A DNA stretch of 64,000 bases from Siphonobacter sp. BAB-5405 (GTDB lineage: Bacteria; Bacteroidota; Bacteroidia; Cytophagales; Spirosomataceae): NCBI RefSeq assembly GCF_002872335.1, contig NZ_NJAG01000009.1, positions 62,001-126,000 of the forward strand, read 5' to 3'. Below, piece by piece: positions 34,501-42,912 of the stretch. Positions within the stretch are counted from its first letter, which is position 1; the number at the start of each line of letters is the position of its first letter. The position numbers and the translations under genes are program-made. The notes beneath the pieces were generated by a model. That model ran no database searches and was not told where the DNA came from. It saw nothing but the letters and a program-made list of their open reading frames with translations.

Positions 34501-37491
34501 CTAGTTATCAAAAAGAATTCGTTTTTCTAAGTGCTCTTCCAGTTGAGAACGTTCAATTCCCTTACTCCACCAATCTGGAGCGGGTTTGTTTTTGAGATGG
34601 TAATCAAAAAATTCCATCATTCGCATGGCGTAGTCCTTACGGTTGGGGAGTTTCGCCAGACCGTGGTTTTCTCCCTTATACTGGAAAAGTACTACTGGTT
34701 TTTTTAACCGGCGTAATGCAGTATAGTACTCAATACCTTGGGTAAAATCAACCGCACCATCGGCATCATTGTGTAATAACAGCAACGGCGTCTGAATATT
34801 CTTGACGTGGTGCAGCGGGGAGTTGCGGTAGTAAGCATCCCAGTTCTCCCAGGGAGCTACGAGCCGGCCCTGTGAACCTTCGAAAATCTGACCGTTGCTG
34901 GTACCTGAGTTCTTGTAAATCAGGTTATACATGGAAACCATGTCGGTCAGCGGAGCACCCGCCGCTGCCGCCTTGAACAGGTTGGTCTGGGTAATCAGGA
35001 AGCTGGTTTGGTACCCACCCCAGGAGTGGCCGTGAATCCCCATTTTGGTTTCATCAATGACGCCCGTTTTCAAAGCGGCCTTCACTGCGGGTAGTACACA
35101 CCATACCGCCGACATACCCGGATCATTCATCTTGTAAACGATATCCGGAATGAAGACAGCGTATCCGTTAGACGTATATACATTTGGGTTCCAGCCCGTG
35201 CCGCTATAACCCGGATTGGTATACGCGTGCAGCGTTTGCGACAGCTTTTCGTAGTAATAGACAATCGTCGGATATTTCTTACCCGTTTCGTAACCTGCGG
35301 GCAGGAACAAGGCTCCCTGTAAGGTGTCGCCTTTGTCGGAAACGTAGTCTACTAGACGTACGCCAGAGCTCCAGGCATACTTTTCAAATTCCGGCGTATT
35401 CTTGGTTACCTGTTTCCCACTGGTCAGTTCCGGTGAAGTGGATACGAAATAATCCGTAGGCTTGGTAAAGGTTTCGCGGCTGAACACGTAGACGTTCGCT
35501 TTTTTCGCCTTACTCAGGTTACTGACACTGGCGTCTTCCCACAGCAGGGGTTTCACACCCGTAACGAGGTTTCCTTTCTTATCTACCTCAATGCGGCCAA
35601 TGCCCGATTTCTTCGTAAACTCTCCGTACATCCGCACGTACAGGGGTTGTTTAAGGTTGATTCCCTTTTCTTCCGGGTCGAGCTTATAACGGGTCGTGTA
35701 GTGAATCTTTTCTTTCCGGCCGTTTTTCGTCAGGTTTACCGCTTCCTTACCATCCACGGAAACTTTCCAGATGTCCCAGACATCCCGCAGCAGCACGTAC
35801 TTCGAGTCCGTAGACCAGCCCAGCATGGGTACCATAGGCTTCTTCTGGTTATGATCGTCTTCGGTATCGACAAAGCTGGTGGGGAGCTTTTCGGTCAGGT
35901 TCAGACTGGTTTTCGACGGAATGTCGTATACGTAGAAATGGCCGTCTTTGCCATACGTGAATTTCGTTCCGTCTTCGGAAGTCATCGGCGAACTGGCGTA
36001 GCTGGGCAGATATAGCTTTTCGATTACCTTGGTTTTAGCCCCTGTTTTCAGATCCACCACGTAAATATCGGCGTAGTTCTGTCCGTCCAGACTGGTCTCC
36101 AGTTCATAGGTTTGATCTTCCAGCCCAACGGCGTACAAATCCTTCGCGGCGGGACGAACGGTCATGAGCGTACTGTCCGTGAGACGAGTGAATTTCTTCC
36201 CATCGTACATCGCCAGAAAACTGAATTGCTTGTCCTGCATTTCCGTTACCTGTTGCCGCGATTGCAGACGCTTGTCCTGCCAGTTCCAGATGGTTACTTC
36301 GGGTTTGTCAATGTCGTCTTTACCTGAGCTGGGCACCGTACCGCCCCGTTGGGCTACGCGGGCCGAATCAGTTTTGACTTTCGCCAGAGCCTTTTGCAAA
36401 TCTTCGATTGATTTGATCGTTGTATCGGCTTTGATTTTCGCCAGCTTCTGAGCTTCGCTTACGGGCGAAGGTTTAGGCTTCTGTACAGTATCTTTCTTGG
36501 CCTCCTTGGCTTCGGCTTCTTTCTTCGCCAAATCCTCTTTCTGAATACCAAAAAGCAGACGGCTCAGGTCTTCCGTCCAAGTAGGGCGACGGTTCGGACT
36601 GATTTTCATCTTCTTGGGAAAATTCAGACTGTCCTTGCCCGGATCGTACACCGTCAGTTCGGGAGTCGTGCCGCGTAGTTTCACGCCCAGTACGCTCAGT
36701 ACATCCGTTTTGTATTTGTCGTTCTGGGTACCTTTCAGAGCGGCCAGACCGTCGCCTTTTTCCGTCCAGGTCAGCGACTGGTAGCGGGCTTTGTCATTGT
36801 CGATGATGGAAGTCAGACCCGTCGTCATGTTCCGCAAATGCAAGCCGTTACCCGCTTTTTCGGTCGCGTCAATGGTCAGAGCCAGCCAGTCTCCTTTTTT
36901 GTTAAAGTTCATATCGGCCACGTTACCGATGTTCTGCGTTTTGCCGCTGCTCAGTTCATACAACAGTAAGTCGCGTCCTTTCGGTGCCGTGGGCGTCATG
37001 GCGGGTGTAGCCGGACTCAGCAACAGAGCCAGGTGTGAGGCTTTTTCACCATTGAACGCAAACGAGCTAACGCGTTCGAATTCCGTTTTCTTCCGGTTCG
37101 CTAATTCAATCAGAAAAACCTTTTCCGGCAGGGGTTTGCCGGGCGTTTTACCCGCAGCCTTTTTTTCCTTGGCGGTCGGGAAAACCTTGAAGGCAAAAAA
37201 GCGTGAATCATCCGAATAACTCATCGGAACGAAAATGACGGATCCGATGGGATACCGGTACTGGGTGCTGTCCGTGGTTTTTTGGAGTACCAGCTCGGCG
37301 TCGCCTTCCGCTACGGACGACAAGACGTAAGCCATCCACTGGCCATCTGGCGAGAGCTGTGTTCCCCCGAAGTTCGAAATCGCCTTCCAGTTGGTCACGT
37401 CTTTCCAGGTAATCGGAGGTTTGGTTTTGGATTGTGTCCAGCCCGGTAGGTAGAGACCCAACAGCAATCCCAGCAGTAAGCATCTTTTCAT
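34501..37491 (-). CDS. Secreted S9-family prolyl oligopeptidase-like peptidase
   Basis: Serine peptidase with an N-terminal beta-propeller (about 40-720) and a C-terminal alpha/beta-hydrolase domain. The catalytic residues are Ser in GIHGHSWGGYQ (about residue 823), Asp in HNDADGAVDF (about 911) and His in GENHGL (about 943). A signal peptide (MKRCLLLGLLLGLYLPGWTQ) follows the ATG at 37489-37491, so I chose that start over 37584. 996 residues. A Lys/Ala/Glu-rich stretch around residues 320-400 (KKEAEAKEAKKD...) interrupts the propeller and looks like a charged insertion. It lies divergent from the CotH-like gene. Substrates unknown; envelope peptide degradation is likely. Confidence 0.92.
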   Translation of the reverse strand: MKRCLLLGLLLGLYLPGWTQSKTKPPITWKDVTNWKAISNFGGTQLSPDGQWMAYVLSSVAEGDAELVLQKTTDSTQYRYPIGSVIFVPMSYSDDSRFFAFKVFPTAKEKKAAGKTPGKPLPEKVFLIELANRKKTEFERVSSFAFNGEKASHLALLLSPATPAMTPTAPKGRDLLLYELSSGKTQNIGNVADMNFNKKGDWLALTIDATEKAGNGLHLRNMTTGLTSIIDNDKARYQSLTWTEKGDGLAALKGTQNDKYKTDVLSVLGVKLRGTTPELTVYDPGKDSLNFPKKMKISPNRRPTWTEDLSRLLFGIQKEDLAKKEAEAKEAKKDTVQKPKPSPVSEAQKLAKIKADTTIKSIEDLQKALAKVKTDSARVAQRGGTVPSSGKDDIDKPEVTIWNWQDKRLQSRQQVTEMQDKQFSFLAMYDGKKFTRLTDSTLMTVRPAAKDLYAVGLEDQTYELETSLDGQNYADIYVVDLKTGAKTKVIEKLYLPSYASSPMTSEDGTKFTYGKDGHFYVYDIPSKTSLNLTEKLPTSFVDTEDDHNQKKPMVPMLGWSTDSKYVLLRDVWDIWKVSVDGKEAVNLTKNGRKEKIHYTTRYKLDPEEKGINLKQPLYVRMYGEFTKKSGIGRIEVDKKGNLVTGVKPLLWEDASVSNLSKAKKANVYVFSRETFTKPTDYFVSTSPELTSGKQVTKNTPEFEKYAWSSGVRLVDYVSDKGDTLQGALFLPAGYETGKKYPTIVYYYEKLSQTLHAYTNPGYSGTGWNPNVYTSNGYAVFIPDIVYKMNDPGMSAVWCVLPAVKAALKTGVIDETKMGIHGHSWGGYQTSFLITQTNLFKAAAAGAPLTDMVSMYNLIYKNSGTSNGQIFEGSQGRLVAPWENWDAYYRNSPLHHVKNIQTPLLLLHNDADGAVDFTQGIEYYTALRRLKKPVVLFQYKGENHGLAKLPNRKDYAMRMMEFFDYHLKNKPAPDWWSKGIERSQLEEHLEKRILFDN

Positions 37492-37602
37492 ACAATGAGA
37501 AAATGAAGTGAAATAGTAAACATACAAAGATTTGGCAGGCTCTGCCAGTAGTTCGGTAGGAACGGCAGAACGTATACGGCTCATGAGAGGGCAGACGTAT
37601 AG

Positions 37603-37610
37603 TATTTTTG
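37603..37610 (+). promoter_or_regulatory. Candidate -7 box for the CotH-like gene
   Basis: TATTTTTG matches the Bacteroidota TAnnTTTG box, 65 bases before the ATG. No clear -33 box is seen. Confidence 0.35.
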
Positions 37611-37674
37611 TGTAATAAGTGCGTAATCGTTAGATAATTAGCGTAGTTTTAAACGGTTCTAACTTTCAGCCAGT

Positions 37675-39441
37675 ATGAAAAAAACGTTACCTGCTGCCCG
37701 GGCTTTTATCGGCCTGGTCTTTTCCTTGTTTCTAGTCAGTAAAACCCTGTCTGCTCAGGTAAATTTTACCTCCTCCAATCTGCCCATCGTAATCATCGAT
37801 ACGAAGGATGGGCAGGGGATTCCGGATGAGCCGAAAATACCAGCTACGATGAAGATCATTTATCGCGGACCGGGGCTACGAAATGCACTGACCGATACGC
37901 AGTACAATTACAATGGGGCGATCGGTATCGAGGTACGGGGAGCCAACTCCCAGGCCGCACCCAAGAAATCGTTCGGTTTTGAAACGCAGGAAGCCGACGG
38001 GTCCGAAAAAGAGGTGTCGCTGATGGGGATGCCCGCCGAACACGACTGGATTCTGTACGCTTCGGCGTATGACAATTCATTCATCACGAATGTACTGGGC
38101 TATAAACTTTCCAACCAGATTGGTCGCTACGCCAGTCGGAGTCAGTATGTAGAAGTGGTTCTCAATGGTTCGTACCACGGCTTGTACGTACTGGGCGAAA
38201 ATGTGAAACGGGGGAAAGACCGCATCCCCATTTCCAGCCTGAAAGAAGATGACGTATCGGGCGATAAACTGACTGGTGGATACATCCTGAAAGTCGATGC
38301 TCCGGACGGAAATCATCGCTGGGGTTCGGCCTTCGGAGCCGAGTGCCGCAACGACGGGCGGGCCATCTTTGAGATTCATTATCCCAAAACGAAAAATCTC
38401 CAGACCGTCCAACGCGATTACATTCAGAATTACGTGACTCAGTTCGAAAACCTGCTTCACGCGAAAAACTTCAATCCGCAGACGGGCTATGCTTCCATGG
38501 CCGATGTACCTTCGTTCGCCGATTATTTTCTGATGACAGAGCTGAGTAAAAATTCCGATGGCTATACGAAAAGCACGTACTTCTACAAGGACCGGGACAG
38601 TAAGGGCGGCAAGTTGAATATGGGGCCCATGTGGGATCTGGATCTGGCGTACGGACGGGGTTTTTGCGATGGAAACGTACCGCAGGGCTGGGCTTTTGAA
38701 ATGAACCTGGGCTGTACGCCGAGCGATCAGATTATGCCCTTCTGGTGGTCGTACCTGATGCAGGATACGCTGTTTGTCCAAACCTCGCAACGACGCTGGA
38801 CGAACATCCGGCAGGGGGCTTTTGCTACGGCTCGCGTGATGTCGATGATTGATTCGCTACAGAATATTTTTCAGGAAGCCCACGCCCGTAACGCCATTCG
38901 CTGGAATATGGGCCAGAATCTGAACGCTGAAATCCAGGATCGTAAAAACTTCATTGCGGCTCGTTTCAACTGGATGGACCAGAATATCAGTGGCCTGGGC
39001 TATTACATCAAGCCGTATAACGCTACCGAGCTTTGCCCCGGAAACCCGGTGGTACTTCAGGGGAATAGTAGCTTCAACGTCATTCATTTCTGGAAACAGT
39101 CGAACGGAAGTGTCGTCTGGCAGGGAAAAGAATTCAGTCCCAGTACGGCGGGGTACTACATGCTGGAATTTAGCCACGCCTCGGGCAGCCGGATGTGTAC
39201 CTATACCTTTACGAAAACCCTGACTCCACGCAACGATGGGAGTAATACCAGTCGGCAATCGGGACCCTGGGAGGAAGACAATACATGGAGTTGTGGGAAG
39301 CCACCCGTCCCCCTGCAAAAAGCGTACATCGTTTCGCCGCACGTGGTTCGGCTCAATAGTACGGCAGCCGCCAGCCAAATTGATGTAGCGTCAGAATCCC
39401 GGCTGATCTTGCTGCTCGATGCCCGATTCAACGCTCCCTAA
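37675..39441 (+). CDS. CotH-family secreted protein (atypical kinase fold)
   Basis: CotH proteins are atypical protein kinases; in Bacillus CotH phosphorylates spore coat proteins. Here the 588 residues begin with a signal peptide (1-27, ...KTLSAQ), followed by the CotH domain (about 35-400): VRGANSQAAPKKSFGFE, DWILYASAYDNSFITN, VEVVLNGSYHGLYVLGENVKR and NMGPMWDLDLAYGRGF, the last with the conserved DxD-type motif. The C-terminal 150 residues are a beta-rich region with cysteines (CPGNPVVLQGNSS), without a recognisable sorting signal. A terminator follows. Inferred: extracytoplasmic; the substrate is not known. Confidence 0.88.
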   Translation: MKKTLPAARAFIGLVFSLFLVSKTLSAQVNFTSSNLPIVIIDTKDGQGIPDEPKIPATMKIIYRGPGLRNALTDTQYNYNGAIGIEVRGANSQAAPKKSFGFETQEADGSEKEVSLMGMPAEHDWILYASAYDNSFITNVLGYKLSNQIGRYASRSQYVEVVLNGSYHGLYVLGENVKRGKDRIPISSLKEDDVSGDKLTGGYILKVDAPDGNHRWGSAFGAECRNDGRAIFEIHYPKTKNLQTVQRDYIQNYVTQFENLLHAKNFNPQTGYASMADVPSFADYFLMTELSKNSDGYTKSTYFYKDRDSKGGKLNMGPMWDLDLAYGRGFCDGNVPQGWAFEMNLGCTPSDQIMPFWWSYLMQDTLFVQTSQRRWTNIRQGAFATARVMSMIDSLQNIFQEAHARNAIRWNMGQNLNAEIQDRKNFIAARFNWMDQNISGLGYYIKPYNATELCPGNPVVLQGNSSFNVIHFWKQSNGSVVWQGKEFSPSTAGYYMLEFSHASGSRMCTYTFTKTLTPRNDGSNTSRQSGPWEEDNTWSCGKPPVPLQKAYIVSPHVVRLNSTAAASQIDVASESRLILLLDARFNAP

Positions 39442-39457
39442 GTTGCTTCAAAAAAGG

Positions 39458-39487
39458 AAAGAGCAGGCACACCGCCTGCTCTTTTTT
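39458..39487. terminator. Bidirectional terminator between the CotH-like gene and galU
   Basis: AAAGAGCAGGC (39458-39468) pairs with GCCTGCTCTTT (39474-39484) and is followed by T. It serves two convergent genes. Confidence 0.8.
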
Positions 39488-39514
39488 TAATACAAACCAT
39501 CAACCAACAATAGA

Positions 39515-40384
39515 TTACTGTTCGTATTGCTGAATGACTTCTTTCAGAAACGCCAGGAATGGTTTTTCAAACTCTTTCCGTTTCAGGGCAAATTCAACCG
39601 TGGTTTTCAGGAAGTCGAGTTTGTTGCCGATGTCGTGACGTTTGCCTTCGATGCGGTGGCTATAGACGTTTTCCCGCGAAAGAAGCAGTAACATGGCATC
39701 CGTTAGCTGTATTTCACCACCTTTACCCTTGGGCGTTTGCTCAATCATCCGGAAAATCTCAGGCGTCAGAATGTACCGTCCCGCGATGGCCAGATTCGAC
39801 GGAGCCTGACCTAAAGCCGGTTTTTCTACCAGCGTTTCCAGCTGCATGATCGAATCGCTGAGTTCTTTTCCACCGACAATACCATAGCGGTTTACCTTAT
39901 CGGTAGGAACCGTTTCTACAGCAATAACCGAACAGCGATAGGTTTCGAAGGTATCCATCAACTGCTGCGTAACGGGAATGACCGAGTCCATAATGGTATC
40001 GCCGAGGAGTACAGCAAACGGTTCATTCCCCACGTGGTGACGGGCGTAATAGATGGCATCTCCGAGTCCATTAAGTTCTTTCTGGCGAACAAAGTGGATG
40101 TTGGCCATATCCGAAAGCCGACGCAATTCGTGCAGCATTTCGTCTTCTTTTTCAGCCAGTCGGGTTTCAAGTTCAAAGTTCCGGTCAAAGTGATCTTCAA
40201 TCGAACGTTTGCCTTTCCCCGAGATGATCAGAATATCTTCAATGCCCGAATCAACCGCTTCCTGCACGACGTACTGGATGGTCGGCGTATCGATAATGGG
40301 CAACATTTCTTTGGGTTGTGCCTTGGTGGCGGGCAGAAATCGCGTACCAAAACCGGCCGCTGGAATGATCGCTTTTTTAATCAT
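39515..40384 (-). CDS. galU: UTP-glucose-1-phosphate uridylyltransferase
   Basis: GalU makes UDP-glucose from UTP and glucose-1-phosphate. The start is the ATG at 40382-40384, giving MIKKAIIPAAGFGTRFLPATKAQPKEMLPI, the nucleotide-binding signature. Further motifs: VEKPALGQAPSNLAIAGRYIL and the sugar-binding KGGEIQLTDAM. 289 residues, normal size. The gene just upstream on the same strand (40598-41593) is a glucuronokinase homologue, so the enzyme may also act on glucuronate-1-phosphate; that is inference. The 213-base spacer between them contains inverted CACAGAG repeats. Confidence 0.96.
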   Translation of the reverse strand: MIKKAIIPAAGFGTRFLPATKAQPKEMLPIIDTPTIQYVVQEAVDSGIEDILIISGKGKRSIEDHFDRNFELETRLAEKEDEMLHELRRLSDMANIHFVRQKELNGLGDAIYYARHHVGNEPFAVLLGDTIMDSVIPVTQQLMDTFETYRCSVIAVETVPTDKVNRYGIVGGKELSDSIMQLETLVEKPALGQAPSNLAIAGRYILTPEIFRMIEQTPKGKGGEIQLTDAMLLLLSRENVYSHRIEGKRHDIGNKLDFLKTTVEFALKRKEFEKPFLAFLKEVIQQYEQ

Positions 40385-40435
40385 GAGTGTGGAAAAAAAG
40401 AGGAGGGGTGGGAGGTGTTTAGCGTTTGGGAGTTT

Positions 40436-40569
40436 AACCACAGAGTTAAAATAGAGTATAAGTTGTTAAAATAGCTTGATTAAACGTTGTGTTTTCCTGC
40501 CGTACTAATGAGAGCAGGGAATATTTAACTCCGTTTCCTCTGTGCCCAACTCTGCGTAACTCTGTGGTT
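40436..40569. repeat. Inverted CACAGAG repeat in the galU spacer
   Basis: AACCACAGAGTTA (40436-40448) is the exact reverse complement of 40557-40569. The right side contains further CACAGAG/ACTCTG-type words in a row. Outside the arms lie GTTTAGCGTTTGGGAGTTTA and TAAACTCAAAAC, the same words as in the nuo spacers. Confidence 0.75.
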
Positions 40570-40597
40570 CATAAGTAAACTCAAAACAACCAACGCA

Positions 40598-41593
40598 TCA
40601 CATCACATACGGTTTAATGACCCTGGCGTTTAGTTTTCGTAATTCGACAAACAGGCGGTTCAGCATTTCGTCGTCCCGGTACAGACCGATGATACTGCCG
40701 CCCGAGCCCGTAAACGAAGCGGAAGCTCCCAATTTACGAGCCGTTTCGATCATCTGAATGTTGACCGGATGAATGTTATAAATGCGAGTCCGGAAATCAA
40801 AATTCTGATTCACCAGTTCGTGTAACGTTTCGTAGTCACGCCGTTCGATGGCTTCTTTACCCAAAGTCGCCAGATTGGCAATGGATTGCAGCGTTTCGTA
40901 TACCAGCGGCTCACCCCGGTCAAAACGGGCCCGAACGTCGTTATGGACCTTGCCCGAAACCTTGCTCATGTCAGTATTGTAAGCCAGGTAAAGCTTCGGC
41001 AACTGAGTTGGATTAATGCGTTCGTACTCGCCGTAGCCGCGGCTTTGCACGAGTTCTTTGGCAAAATCCATATACACACAGCCTTCGTAACACTGAATCA
41101 CCCGATCCTGTAGGCCGGCAGTAATCCCGAGTTCTTCGGTTTCCGCCTGTAAGACCAGCGTAGGCAGATACTCAAGCGGAATGTCCACCTCATAAAATTG
41201 CATCAGGGCCCGCATGGTAGCTACAATAATGGCACTCGATCCGGACAAACCGACCTGTCGGGGAATGGAACTGCTATAGCGAATGGTGAAATTCCGGTTA
41301 GGGAGCCGGATGCCCTGTTCCCCGCAGTACAGCGTAAACTTACGAATGGCGGCTTTGATGAGGGGAATACCGCCATTGTACCCAATTTGTCCGACGGTAT
41401 CACAGAGGTGAAAAATACTGCGGAAGGTGTTGGCATCGGCCTCCTGCTGTTCAATATGAAGCTCCGGTGATTGCCATAAGCTAACGGAAGCCCCAAAATT
41501 TCGGACGGTGATGGATAGCGTTTTTCCAAAAAAACCGTCCGAGGGATTTCCTAAAAGTCCGGCCCGGGCGTACGCTCGCGTTTCAATCAGCAC
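40598..41593 (-). CDS. GHMP kinase, glucuronokinase-like
   Basis: GHMP-fold sugar kinase of 331 residues. From the GTG at 41591-41593 the protein reads LIETRAYARAGLLGNPSDGFFGKTLS, then SIPRQVGLSGSSAIIVATM (the GHMP phosphate loop), ELGITAGLQDRVIQCYEGCVYMDF and GASASFTGSGGSIIG. These follow plant glucuronokinase closely, as I recall its sequence, rather than galactokinase or homoserine kinase. That enzyme makes glucuronate-1-phosphate, which a pyrophosphorylase turns into UDP-glucuronate; galU is the next gene. The frame stays open to 42100, but that part overlaps the divergent methyltransferase gene and has no ATG near the domain start, so GTG is the best start. Function is inferred from similarity, not proven. 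Confidence 0.8.
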   Translation of the reverse strand: MLIETRAYARAGLLGNPSDGFFGKTLSITVRNFGASVSLWQSPELHIEQQEADANTFRSIFHLCDTVGQIGYNGGIPLIKAAIRKFTLYCGEQGIRLPNRNFTIRYSSSIPRQVGLSGSSAIIVATMRALMQFYEVDIPLEYLPTLVLQAETEELGITAGLQDRVIQCYEGCVYMDFAKELVQSRGYGEYERINPTQLPKLYLAYNTDMSKVSGKVHNDVRARFDRGEPLVYETLQSIANLATLGKEAIERRDYETLHELVNQNFDFRTRIYNIHPVNIQMIETARKLGASASFTGSGGSIIGLYRDDEMLNRLFVELRKLNARVIKPYVM

Positions 41594-41801
41594 TGGTTGA
41601 TAGGTTTGTAAGATGAGTAATCTGGTTTCAGTAGCGATCCACCTCTTCAGAGAAACGCTGGAATCATTTTTGGCGGGACGTTTTCCTGAAAATGCCCGGG
41701 TACTACCGCAATCTGCCCGGAAGTTTACGAACTTTAGGCCAAAATGGTACGGTCGTTCGCTGAAAAAGACCCGGCTTATGACCGTACACCCTGATTTTTG
41801 T

Positions 41802-42341
41802 ATGCGAAAACTTTCAATGGATGAACTCGACCGCCTGTCAGTCGAGGAATTCAAGGCCGCGGAAAAATTTCCGTATTCCGTGTTACTCGACGACGTTCGG
41901 AGCTTAAATAACGTAGGTTCCGTCTTTCGTACGTCCGATGCTTTTCGGGTGTCTACGGTATATTTAGGGGGAATTACGGGTACACCCCCGCACCGGGATA
42001 TTACGAAAACGGCTCTCGGAGCCGACGAATCCGTACACTGGGAACACGTACCTGATGCGGTTGGTTTCTGTAAAGATCTGAAAGCGAAGGGCGTACGCAT
42101 TGTAGCGGTGGAGCAGGCCGAGGCTAGCGTGGGCTTGCCCGATTTTCAACCCGAACCCGGTGGCGAATATGTTTTCGTTTTTGGGAATGAAGTTTTTGGA
42201 GTGAATGATAAAATCATTGAAATTGCCGACCTATGCCTGGAAATTCCCCAGTACGGCACGAAGCATTCGCTCAACATTGCCGTAACGGTTGGAATCGTTT
42301 GCTGGGATTTTGTCCACAAGCGACTGGCTGCGAAGGAATAA
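41802..42341 (+). CDS. SpoU/TrmH-family RNA 2'-O-methyltransferase
   Basis: A SPOUT methyltransferase of 179 residues. The knotted fold is marked by DDVRSLNNVGSVFRTSDAF, YVFVFGNEVFGVNDK and LEIPQYGTKHSLNIAVTVGI, the three TrmH motifs. I chose the ATG at 41802 (MRKLSMDELDRLSVEEF) because the longer frame back to 41613 crosses into the divergent kinase's start region. It has no N-terminal substrate-binding extension, so which tRNA or rRNA ribose it methylates cannot be told. It is followed 31 bases later by the Lys/Ala/Pro-rich protein gene. Confidence 0.92.
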   Translation: MRKLSMDELDRLSVEEFKAAEKFPYSVLLDDVRSLNNVGSVFRTSDAFRVSTVYLGGITGTPPHRDITKTALGADESVHWEHVPDAVGFCKDLKAKGVRIVAVEQAEASVGLPDFQPEPGGEYVFVFGNEVFGVNDKIIEIADLCLEIPQYGTKHSLNIAVTVGIVCWDFVHKRLAAKE

Positions 42342-42372
42342 CAGAACTACCCAATTCATAATAAATCTCTTC

Positions 42373-42837
42373 ATGAAACCCGACAAGAAGCTTACCAACG
42401 AACTGGCCTCTACGCTTACTGAAAAACTGAGTGGTCTGAACGCCAAACACGGCAAAAAACTGTCGAAACAAATTGAAAAAGCTGCGGAAGACTTAGCGAA
42501 AAAATTTGCTAAACTTCAGCAGAAGGAGAAAGAAAAAGACGAGAAATCAGCGAAAGACGCTAAGAAAAAATTAGGCAAACAGGCGAAAAAGACCTCTTCC
42601 AAATCCGTAGAGGTACCTTCAAAAAAAGAAGAGGCCCCCGCTGAACCGAAAAAGGAGTCAACGCCCGCTGCTTCGCAATCGAAAGCTCCGGCGGCTCCAA
42701 AGACGCCTACGCGTTCAACCAAAGCTCCCGCTGCTAAAAGTGCCAAGGTACCCGCAACGGCCAGCAAAAGTGAAGTAGCTACGACGAATGATAGCGTCGA
42801 GCCGACCGATATTGAAACGCCCGATATGCCTCACTAA
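42373..42837 (+). CDS. Lys/Ala/Pro-rich low-complexity protein, histone H1-like tail
   Basis: The 154-residue protein has an amphipathic N-terminal part (MKPDKKLTNELASTLTEKLSGLNAKHGKKLSKQIEKAAEDLAKKFA, residues 1-60, probably helical) and a disordered tail rich in Lys, Ala, Pro and Ser (APAAPKTPTRSTKAPAAKSAK) ending in an acidic patch. It is not a known enzyme. Similar short KAP-rich proteins occur in Bacteroidota and are often called histone-like, but DNA binding is inference. The ATG at 42373 is chosen because the frame upstream overlaps the methyltransferase gene. A terminator follows at once. Confidence 0.8.
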   Translation: MKPDKKLTNELASTLTEKLSGLNAKHGKKLSKQIEKAAEDLAKKFAKLQQKEKEKDEKSAKDAKKKLGKQAKKTSSKSVEVPSKKEEAPAEPKKESTPAASQSKAPAAPKTPTRSTKAPAAKSAKVPATASKSEVATTNDSVEPTDIETPDMPH

Positions 42838-42859
42838 GAGCCAATCGCTGACGAATAAA

Positions 42860-42890
42860 AATGGAGGAGCCTCACTAGCTCCTCCATTTT
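42860..42890 (+). terminator. Rho-independent terminator after the KAP-rich gene
   Basis: AATGGAGGAGC pairs with GCTCCTCCATT (loop seven bases), followed by TTTT. Confidence 0.85.
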
Positions 42891-42912
42891 GTATGCACTA
42901 ATTTTTTGCCTT

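Noticed and set aside
41594-42100. N-terminal extension of the glucuronokinase-like frame
   Set aside because: It overlaps the opposite-strand methyltransferase and shows no family similarity; a GTG at 41593 fits the domain start.
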